Notes under the pieces: generated by a model
What the model saw: the letters and a program-made list of their open reading frames with translations, nothing else
Database searches by the model: none
What the model was told of the DNA's origin: nothing
Program-made: the position numbers and the translations under genes
From: JAOUGY01 sp050329955
Lineage (GTDB): Bacteria > Actinomycetota > Acidimicrobiia > Spongiisociales > ZC4RG35
NCBI GenBank assembly: GCA_050329955.1
Contig: JBHJOH010000105.1
Span: 1 to 26,362 of the forward strand
Direction: 5' to 3'
Length of the DNA: 26,362 nucleotides
Shown: positions 20,476 to 26,362 of the stretch, piece after piece
Position numbering within the stretch: the first letter of the stretch is position 1
Layout of the letters: every line of letters begins with the position of its first letter

Positions 20476-21669
20476 CTCGGGGCCGAAGCGGCGGACTGAC
20501 TCGGCCTTGCCCAGCACCGAGGCGAACCGCTCGATGTCGACGACTTCGATGGCCGGGTAGATCCGCTCCTCGGGTGGTGTGCAGCCAGGCTCGAGCAGGG
20601 ACTCGGCCTCCAGGAAGTCGGAGATCTCGCGTTTGACCGGTGCCGGACACACCGGTGAGTGGTAGAGAGCGTGGAGCGCCTGCACCCGCATGTCGTCGAT
20701 GTGCTGCTGGCCCTTGTCCTCGTGAAAGTGGGGGTTGCGAGTCTCGACCTGGAAGACGTCCACCAGTGAACGGTTCACCTCGGGGTGGGGTGAGGCGAGC
20801 GCCCCGCCGAACTGGGCGAACATGTCGACCAGCTCGTAAGGTTCGATGGCGAATCCGCCGGCGAAGGGGAGTCGCCGGGCCAGTTCCATCGTCATGCCGT
20901 GCTCGCCCGAGTTGCCGGTCTTGATCACCTCGGTCCCGAAGCCGCTGTAGGTGGAGAGCAGCAGGTTGAGGAAGCGGTTGGTCACCTGTGAGGTGCGTCC
21001 CCAGCGGTTGAACACCAGTCGACCCTCTTCCACCTTCGGTTTCGAGTGCCATGAAATGCGGACCATCGCATAGGGACTGGGTGCGAGATGGAGGCCGGCA
21101 GCGAAACTCTTGACGTACTCGTGGACCGCCCCGGGCACGTAGTTGTCGGCGTCGACGAAGCCGACGTGGTCGAGCTCGAACGCCTCGGTGATGAGCATCG
21201 CCAGGATCATCGCCTCACCCTTGCCCGCCCGGACCGTGCCGGAGTCGAGCAGATCGCCCAGGCCTGCCTCGTCGGCGGCGAGGCCGACTCCGGGGTCGAA
21301 CTGGTGGATTGCCACCGCCCGCCGCCCGGTGGAGTCGCAGAAGTCCTCGAGGAGGGCACATTCGAGGTCGAAGCGGTCGATCGGCTCCCGCTCGGAGGCG
21401 GATACCAGCACGATGGTGCAGTCGTGGGGGATACCGCTGAGCACCCCGTCGATGACCTTGCGCCGCTCGTTGCGGGTGGGCACCACGATCGCAATCCGCT
21501 TCTCGACGGCGTTGATGGCCCGGGCCGGCACGTGGTGGACCCGTCGGCCCCGCACCACCGACTCGCCGGGGTTGCCGTCGAGGCCGGAGTCGAGCTCGAT
21601 GACCTGGGTGAGCTCGTGGATGCGCACCGCTCCGAACCGTTCGTGCCGGTGGGGGTACTCGATGCGCAT
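20473..21669 (-). CDS. mpgS: Mannosyl-3-phosphoglycerate synthase (GT55)
   Basis: The 398-residue product matches the GT55 family closely in length and motifs: N-terminal MRIEYPHRHERFGAVRIHEL, the nucleotide-sugar strand RIAIVVPTRNER (58-69), GKGEAMILAM, the metal-binding D-A-D (173-175) in VGFVDADNYVPG, SGEHGMTMELA (254-264) and HFHEDKG (314-320). It transfers mannose from GDP-mannose to 3-phosphoglycerate, the first step to the compatible solute mannosylglycerate. The matching phosphatase is not in the window. ATG 21669 follows a TATCTT box by six bases, consistent with a leaderless transcript. A much longer open frame upstream reads antisense to sbcD and is not real. It diverges from sbcD. 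Confidence 0.88.
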   Translation of the reverse strand: MRIEYPHRHERFGAVRIHELTQVIELDSGLDGNPGESVVRGRRVHHVPARAINAVEKRIAIVVPTRNERRKVIDGVLSGIPHDCTIVLVSASEREPIDRFDLECALLEDFCDSTGRRAVAIHQFDPGVGLAADEAGLGDLLDSGTVRAGKGEAMILAMLITEAFELDHVGFVDADNYVPGAVHEYVKSFAAGLHLAPSPYAMVRISWHSKPKVEEGRLVFNRWGRTSQVTNRFLNLLLSTYSGFGTEVIKTGNSGEHGMTMELARRLPFAGGFAIEPYELVDMFAQFGGALASPHPEVNRSLVDVFQVETRNPHFHEDKGQQHIDDMRVQALHALYHSPVCPAPVKREISDFLEAESLLEPGCTPPEERIYPAIEVVDIERFASVLGKAESVRRFGPE

Positions 21670-21675
21670 CGGATG

Positions 21676-21699
21676 AAGATACCCACGCCGATCGGACAA
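21676..21699 (-). promoter_or_regulatory. Leaderless promoter of mpgS
   Basis: On the minus strand TTGTCC (21699-21694) is followed after 12 bases by TATCTT (21681-21676), six bases before the ATG. The TTGTC box is one base further from the -10 than in the cofG, HerA and sbcD promoters, so membership of the same class is doubtful. Confidence 0.4.
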
Positions 21700-21721
21700 C
21701 CGGGCCTCCGGGGTGGCGGAT

Positions 21722-21750
21722 CGGTTTCTGTCGCACCCCGCTTGTACGAT
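21722..21750 (+). promoter_or_regulatory. CGGTTTCTGTC-type leaderless promoter of the sbcD operon
   Basis: CGGTTT, CTGTCGCAC (21728-21736), eight bases (21737-21744) and TACGAT (21745-21750) end six bases before GTG 21757. The 11-base box and spacing are the same as for the HerA-like gene. It also fits TTGTCRGTG-N8-TAnnnT at the central T-G-T-C-R positions, with exact spacing. Confidence 0.65.
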
Positions 21751-21756
21751 CGCCCC

Positions 21757-22899
21757 GTGAGCTCGATCAAGATCCTCCACACCGCCGACTGGCATGTGGG
21801 GCGCACAATCAGGGGCCGGAGCCGGGTCGAGGAGCATCGGGCGGTGCTGGCCGAGATCGCGGGCGTGGCCGCCGATCACGCCGTTGACGTCGTGCTGGTG
21901 GCCGGCGACGTCTTCGACGTGGCAGCGCCAGCCGCCGAGGCCGAGCAGGTGGTGTACCGGGCGTTGCTCGATCTGGCCGAGGTCGCTCCGGTGGTGGTGG
22001 TTGCCGGCAACCACGACAGTCCGCGCCGGCTGGCGGCGGTGGCGCCGTTGCTCGAGCTGGGCCGGGTACGGGTGGCCGGCCGAATTCAGCGTCCCGACCA
22101 GGGCGGGGTGATCTCCGATCTGGGTGTGCCGGTGCGGATTGCACTGCTTCCCTGGCAGAGCCAGCGCGGCATCGTCTCGGCATCGGACCTCATGTTCAAG
22201 GACGCCGTCGACCAGGTGCAGGACTACGCAGGCCGGATGCGACGGGTGATCGAGGCGATGACCGGAGGGCTCACCACCGATACCGTCAACATCGCCCTCT
22301 CCCACGTCATGGTGTACGGGGCCGACACCTCGGGCAGCGAACGCCACGCCCACATCTTCGGCTACGCCATCCCGGCGGGCACATTTCCCGGCTCGCTGTC
22401 CTATGTTGCCCTCGGCCACCTGCACCGGCGCCAGCAGGTTCCGGCCCCGGCACCCGTGTGGTATTCCGGGTCGCCCCTGCAACTCGACTTCGGTGAGGCG
22501 GGCGACGACAAGGGCGTGCTGGTGGTCGAGGCCTCCCCTGGACTTCCGGCGGTGATCACGCCAGTGTCGTTGGCCTCGGGACGCCCGCTCGTGCGTCTGG
22601 TCGGCACCCTCGAACAGGTCGAGGCGGCCGCCGCCGCCGTTCGCCAGGACGCCTATGTCAAGGTCGAACTCGATGAGCCCGGACGGGTAGGCCTGGCCGA
22701 CCGGGTACGGGAGATCATCCCCGGCACCGTCGACGTGGTGCTGGCCCGTCGCGACGAGCAGGCCGAGACGCGGGCCGCCGCCCGCATCGGACGGAACCCA
22801 TCCGATCTGTTCGCCGAGTACCTGGCCGAGCGCAACATCGACGACGGCTCGCTGGTGGCGCTGTTCGGTCAGTTGCTGGAGGAGGCGCATGAGACCTAG
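21757..22899 (+). CDS. sbcD: SbcD (Mre11-like) exonuclease subunit
   Basis: The 380-residue product has all five metallophosphoesterase motifs: HTADWH (8-13) with Asp11 and His13, AGDVFD with Asp51, GNHDS with Asn85-His86-Asp87, LSHVMV with His183, and GHLHRR with His221 and His223. With SbcC it forms the nuclease that opens hairpins and trims blocked DNA ends with Mn2+. GTG 21757 is chosen because the homology begins there and the promoter -10 box ends six bases upstream, which implies leaderless translation. A longer upstream frame is only the antisense of mpgS. It overlaps sbcC by 11 bases and is the first gene of a four-gene operon. Confidence 0.93.
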   Translation: MSSIKILHTADWHVGRTIRGRSRVEEHRAVLAEIAGVAADHAVDVVLVAGDVFDVAAPAAEAEQVVYRALLDLAEVAPVVVVAGNHDSPRRLAAVAPLLELGRVRVAGRIQRPDQGGVISDLGVPVRIALLPWQSQRGIVSASDLMFKDAVDQVQDYAGRMRRVIEAMTGGLTTDTVNIALSHVMVYGADTSGSERHAHIFGYAIPAGTFPGSLSYVALGHLHRRQQVPAPAPVWYSGSPLQLDFGEAGDDKGVLVVEASPGLPAVITPVSLASGRPLVRLVGTLEQVEAAAAAVRQDAYVKVELDEPGRVGLADRVREIIPGTVDVVLARRDEQAETRAAARIGRNPSDLFAEYLAERNIDDGSLVALFGQLLEEAHET

Positions 22900-25276
22900 G
22901 TCCCTGCACCTGCGCGGCTTCACCACCTTCCGCTCGATGGATGAGTCGGTGTCGTTTCTCGACGCCGATCTGTTCGCTCTCACCGGGCCTACCGGCTCAG
23001 GCAAGACGTCCCTGCTCGACGCCATGTGCTTCGCCCTCTACGGGCGCGTGCCGCGTCTCGACGCCCGGGCGGTGGAGCCGGTCATCTCCCTGGGTGCCCA
23101 GGAGGCGCGCATTGCCTTCGAGTTCTCGGTGGGCCACCGCATCTTCACGGCCGCGCGGGTGGTGCGACGGACCAAAACCGGGGCCACCACCCCCGAAGCG
23201 CGGCTCGAGGAGAAGATCGACGAGGTGGTCGAGGTCAGGGCGAGCGGAGCCGACGAGATGAACGAGTCTGTCACGGCACTGCTCGGTCTGTCGTTCGACC
23301 AGTTCACCAAGGCGGTGCTGCTTCCTCAGGGTGCCTTCGCCGCCTTCCTGCACGACACTCCCGCCAAGCGCCAGGATCTGCTGCGGACGCTGCTCGATCT
23401 GGGCGTCTACGAGCGGATGCGCGAATTGGCACAGCTCCGCAAGGCCCGGGCCGAGGGCGAGGCCGAGGTGCTCGATCGCGACCTGGCCCGTCTGGCGGAC
23501 GCAACCGAGGAGGCGCAGGCCCAGGCGGAGTGGCGGTTGGCCGCAATGGCCAAGTTGCTCGAGAAGGTGAAGGCGGCCCAACCCGAGGTGGAGGCACTGG
23601 TGGCAGCCCTCGCTGAGATCGACGCCGCCGCCTTCTCCCAGCAGTCGATCGCCACCGCCCTGGAGTCGGTGGTCGTTCCCGATGAGGTGGCGGGCATCGC
23701 CCGGTCGATCGACGAGGCGATGGCGGCACTCCTGGAAGCCGACACCGCTGCCACCAGGGCCGGCGAGGCGGTGGAGTCCGCCGAGAAGGAGCTGGCGGCC
23801 CTGCCCGGGCTGCAGGACCTGGTGACGGCCGGTCACCGATGGGTGCACCGGGCCGAGCTCGTGGAGCGGGTCGACCGTGGCCGGACCGTCACCGATGAGG
23901 CATCGCGGCGTCATGAGTCGTCCATCTCCACCCTCGCCGAAGCCGACCGGGTCGCCGCCGACGCCGGGGCTGCGTTGGCCGACCTCGAGGCGCGTCACCA
24001 GGGTCACGCGCTGGCGGCCGGGCTCACGGTCGGCGTCGAGTGCCCGGTGTGCCTGCGGGTGGTCGAGTCGCTCGATCTCGGCCCGCCTCCCCACGGGTTG
24101 GAGGAGGCTCGGTCCCGGCGTGCCGAGGCGGTCGCCGCCCAGCGCCGGTCGGCCGACGAGGCGGCGGCGGCAACCGCCCACCTGGCTTCGTGCCGCTCGA
24201 CGCTCGAGGCGCTGATGGCGGAGCTGGCCGACGTCGACGGATTACTCCGGGGGCAACCCTCCGCCGACGAGGTCGCCGAAGCGCATGCCCGGGTGGAACG
24301 CGCCGACGCCGCTCTAGCCGAGCTGCGGGCGGCGGATCGGACCGCCCGCCAGGCGGCCGACGGTTCCCGGGCGATGGTGGCGGCGGCTCGGGAGCGGGAG
24401 GCGGCCGGACGTCGGGCGCTCTCGGCGGCCCGTGATCGGGTGGCGTCGGCCGGGCCGCCCGAGCTCGGTCTGGGAGATCTGGTTTCCGACTGGGCCACGA
24501 TGAGCGGATGGGCCGGCCAACGTCGGCTGGCGTTGGTCGCCGAGACGGCCGCCCTCTCCGAGCGCGGCAGCGTCACGGCGCAACGCCTGTCTGAGCTGCA
24601 GGCTGTGGTGGAAGAGGAGCTGTCGGCTGCGGGGCTTCCCGCCGAGGGCACCCAGCTGGAGCGGGTGCTGCGGGCCCACGCCGACGCCGGTCATCGTCTC
24701 GATCGGATCAAGGAGGATCGGGATCTGGCCGCGTCCACCGTCGAACGGGCCAGGGCCGCCCGGAGCGAGGCCGAGTTGGCCAGGAGCCTCGCCCGGCACC
24801 TCCAGGCCAACGGGTTCGAGGGCTGGCTGATGGAGGAAGCGTTGGAGGCGCTGGTACTCGGGGCCAATCGCCTGCTCTCGGAGTTGTCCGGGGGTGCCTA
24901 CTCGCTGCGGATGGACAAGCGGGACTTCTGCGTCGTCGACCATCGCAACGCCGACGAGACCCGGGGTGTGAAGACCCTCTCGGGTGGTGAGACCTTTCTG
25001 GTGTCGCTGGCGCTGGCGTTGTCGTTGGCCGACCAGATCGGGTCCCTGGCGAGCGAAGGGGCCGCCCGATTGGAGTCGATCTTCCTCGACGAGGGGTTTG
25101 GCACCCTCGACGCCGAGACCCTCGATGTGGTTGCCGGGGTCATCCAGGAGTTGGGGGCGACCGGCCGCACGGTGGGTCTCGTCACCCATGTGAAGGAGCT
25201 GGCAGAGCTGGTGCCGGTCAGATACGAGATCACCCGGGGACCCGGTGGCTCGGTGGTGGAGCGGGTCGACGTATGA
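22889..25276 (+). CDS. sbcC: SbcC (Rad50-like) SMC-type ATPase
   Basis: The 795-residue product has an N-terminal ATPase half with Walker A GPTGSGKT (33-40), a Q-loop region with LLPQGAFAAFL, and two Ala/Glu/Arg-rich coiled-coil arms broken by the zinc-hook C-P-V-C (385-388). The C-terminal half has the signature LSGGE (697-701), Walker B FLDEGF with Asp734-Glu735, and an H-loop THVKEL. It powers and gates the SbcD nuclease. At 795 residues it is shorter than the E. coli protein (about 1050), mainly in the coiled coils. It overlaps sbcD by 11 bases and the NurA-like gene by 4 (ATGA), so all are co-translated. Confidence 0.93.
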   Translation: MRPRSLHLRGFTTFRSMDESVSFLDADLFALTGPTGSGKTSLLDAMCFALYGRVPRLDARAVEPVISLGAQEARIAFEFSVGHRIFTAARVVRRTKTGATTPEARLEEKIDEVVEVRASGADEMNESVTALLGLSFDQFTKAVLLPQGAFAAFLHDTPAKRQDLLRTLLDLGVYERMRELAQLRKARAEGEAEVLDRDLARLADATEEAQAQAEWRLAAMAKLLEKVKAAQPEVEALVAALAEIDAAAFSQQSIATALESVVVPDEVAGIARSIDEAMAALLEADTAATRAGEAVESAEKELAALPGLQDLVTAGHRWVHRAELVERVDRGRTVTDEASRRHESSISTLAEADRVAADAGAALADLEARHQGHALAAGLTVGVECPVCLRVVESLDLGPPPHGLEEARSRRAEAVAAQRRSADEAAAATAHLASCRSTLEALMAELADVDGLLRGQPSADEVAEAHARVERADAALAELRAADRTARQAADGSRAMVAAAREREAAGRRALSAARDRVASAGPPELGLGDLVSDWATMSGWAGQRRLALVAETAALSERGSVTAQRLSELQAVVEEELSAAGLPAEGTQLERVLRAHADAGHRLDRIKEDRDLAASTVERARAARSEAELARSLARHLQANGFEGWLMEEALEALVLGANRLLSELSGGAYSLRMDKRDFCVVDHRNADETRGVKTLSGGETFLVSLALALSLADQIGSLASEGAARLESIFLDEGFGTLDAETLDVVAGVIQELGATGRTVGLVTHVKELAELVPVRYEITRGPGGSVVERVDV

Positions 25277-26178
25277 GGTTCACGGTCGAAGCCTGGTCGC
25301 CCGAGTACGGGACCCCGGTCGAGGGTGAGCAGAAGGACCCGGCCGCGCCGCCCGATGTGGCTATCGAGGTGCCGCCGGGGGAGTGGCAGCCGATCCCGCC
25401 CGACGTGGCTCCCGCCCCCGATGTCCTGTTCATAGACGGGGTGCGCCGGGTCGACGCCAACGTCTGGATCGAACAACCCGACGGTCTGGCGGTGCTGGGC
25501 CTGTGCGCCACCTACGCGGCGGGGGCAGTCCGTTGCAATGGCTCGGCCGAGATCGTGGGCGCCACCGTCGAACGGGGTCTGTTCACCAGCGCGGCCGGAT
25601 CTTCCGACGTCGCGACCAAACACGGCGCCTATCAGGTCCGGGCCACTACCGGCACCACCCCGCCCGAGCTGTGGCTCGGCATCCAGCAGCGGATGGACGA
25701 GCTGGAGGGGCGGGTGGCACTGGAGCACGCCGACAGCGAGTTCGTGGTGGTGGACGGCCCGCTGTCACATCACAAGCTGGTCCCCGGGGCGGTGGGCTAC
25801 ATCAAGACCCAGCATGTCCAGTATCTGCCACCTGAGCTGCGCTGGATCCTTCCCGGGCTCCCGGTGGGTCGTCGGACCCCCCTCTTCCTGGTCTCAGGCG
25901 GGCGAAGCGCCTACTCCTGGTACCTGAGGCTGGCGGTGGCCCCAGGTCCCAACGGGGGCATCGTGCGATGTGAGGTGTCGGCCGACCGCTCGCCGGGTGA
26001 GGCGGCCCGTATCGCCGACCGGGTCACCGCCACCCTTCCCCGCTTCGCCAGCCAGGAGCACAAGGATCCACGCGCCCCCCAGAACCTGTACCCGATCGCC
26101 GGATTGGAGCGGGCCCTCCGTCGCCGACTGGGTGATCCCCGGCTGTTGTATCGTTCGCTGCGGGAGGCATCCACATGA
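25273..26178 (+). CDS. NurA-like nuclease domain protein
   Basis: The 301-residue product matches the NurA domain by motif order: FIDGVRR (53-59) with Asp55 in the place of the first metal ligand, VVVDGPL (158-164) with Asp161, GYIKTQ (175-180) with Lys178, an SWYLRL strand, and NLYPIAGLERALRRRL (271-286) as the late YP-helix. NurA is a Mn2+-dependent 5'-3' exonuclease that works with the HerA hexamer and Mre11-Rad50 at DNA ends, chiefly in archaea. Here it is fused by ATGA overlap to sbcC, and a HerA-like gene with a matching promoter is nearby. The N-terminal 45 residues are Pro-rich and acidic. Family assignment is from motifs; a profile search would decide it. Confidence 0.8.
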   Translation: MRFTVEAWSPEYGTPVEGEQKDPAAPPDVAIEVPPGEWQPIPPDVAPAPDVLFIDGVRRVDANVWIEQPDGLAVLGLCATYAAGAVRCNGSAEIVGATVERGLFTSAAGSSDVATKHGAYQVRATTGTTPPELWLGIQQRMDELEGRVALEHADSEFVVVDGPLSHHKLVPGAVGYIKTQHVQYLPPELRWILPGLPVGRRTPLFLVSGGRSAYSWYLRLAVAPGPNGGIVRCEVSADRSPGEAARIADRVTATLPRFASQEHKDPRAPQNLYPIAGLERALRRRLGDPRLLYRSLREAST

Positions 26179-26258
26179 ACGATTCGGGGCGCTGGGTTCG
26201 CATCATCGGTTGGGTGGCCATCGCCGGTTTCATGATCGTGTATCTAGCCTCGCGCTGA
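26175..26258 (+). CDS. 27-residue single-pass membrane miniprotein coupled to the NurA-like gene
   Basis: An ATG at 26175 overlaps the NurA-like stop (ATGA) and opens 27 codons to TGA at 26256-26258. The peptide starts MNDSGRWVRIIG, followed by a hydrophobic helix of about 17 residues (8-24) with two Trp and a basic end (Ser-Arg), enough for one membrane span. GGGAGG lies about ten bases upstream of the ATG, inside the NurA-like gene. I know no family for it. The overlap and hydrophobic run make it more likely than a random frame, but a 27-codon frame is short and proof is lacking. If real it could tether the resection module to the membrane. Confidence 0.55.
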   Translation: MNDSGRWVRIIGWVAIAGFMIVYLASR

Positions 26259-26284
26259 CCCCTTCCGTTGGGCGTCTCAGCGGG

Positions 26285-26290
26285 TAGCTT
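26285..26290 (+). promoter_or_regulatory. -10 box before the gene at the right edge
   Basis: TAGCTT lies about 59 bases upstream of the ATG at 26349. It is followed by a leader with a 7-bp hairpin (26297-26303 pairing with 26314-26320) and a GAGAAGGGA ribosome site. No clear -35 element is seen, so this is weak. Confidence 0.3.
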
Positions 26291-26348
26291 CTACTCCGGC
26301 ACCACCGAAGCCGGGTGCCGCAGCACCACCTCGAGAAGGGACCCGCCC

Positions 26349-26362
26349 ATGCAGAGCCACGA
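26349..26362 (+). CDS. Start of a gene cut by the window edge
   Basis: ATG 26349 is preceded by GAGAAGGGA at 8-16 bases, a good ribosome site. Only Met-Gln-Ser-His and a partial codon are visible, so nothing can be said of function. It follows the end of the NurA/miniprotein operon with its own promoter-like box, so it is probably a separate unit. Confidence 0.4.

Noticed and set aside
20473..23025. Very long minus-strand open frame of 850 codons
   Set aside because: Only the last 398 codons (mpgS) are homologous to anything; the rest is the antisense of sbcD and the start of sbcC, kept open by high GC.

Overview
The window is GC-rich throughout, with dense gene packing, many 1-4 base start/stop overlaps and GTG starts. 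It encodes the two F420 deazaflavin synthase subunits (CofG and CofH). These traits fit an actinobacterium, and the mix of genes suggests a lineage outside the well-studied orders, perhaps Acidimicrobiia-like; that placement is inference. I saw no rRNA, tRNA, CRISPR array, phage or insertion-sequence gene, and no gene-free stretch reaches 300 bases.

Left part (1-10050): the tail of an unknown gene; a minus-strand pair of a secreted transglycosylase-like protein, whose catalytic Glu appears replaced by Ala, and a small membrane protein; a minus-strand operon of a lipoate/biotin ligase-family protein, a type II dehydroquinase fused to an alpha/beta hydrolase, and a YhhN membrane protein; a lipoprotein; a two-GAF histidine kinase with no response regulator nearby; an ABC exporter translationally coupled to a PLP-dependent dehydratase; and an uncharacterised 137-residue protein.

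Middle (10051-16260): a lipoprotein and a universal stress protein, a flavin reductase-like protein, an SDR oxidoreductase, then the coupled cofG-cofH pair. CofH carries about 250 unrecognised N-terminal residues. A small basic protein overlaps a DMT-type membrane protein.

Right part (16261-26362): a HerA-like HAS-barrel ATPase, a serpin broken by an internal deletion, an acetyltransferase whose last residues lie in a palindromic repeat, a cytochrome c lipoprotein, a DUF952 protein, mannosyl-3-phosphoglycerate synthase, and a tightly overlapping operon sbcD-sbcC-nurA-like followed by a 27-residue membrane miniprotein that overlaps nurA.

The most interesting signal is regulatory. The HerA-like gene, the sbcD operon and the uncharacterised 9572-9985 gene share nearly the same promoter: a CGKTTTCTGTCRCMC box, exactly 8 bases, then TAnnnT, with the start codon 6-7 bases further on (apparently leaderless). 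This resembles the mycobacterial LexA-independent DNA-damage promoter (TTGTCRGTG, N8, TAnnnT) used by PafBC. A full match to that consensus lies upstream of cofG. Together the genes suggest a co-regulated HerA/NurA/SbcCD end-processing module, with one protein of unknown function and one membrane miniprotein as new candidate members.
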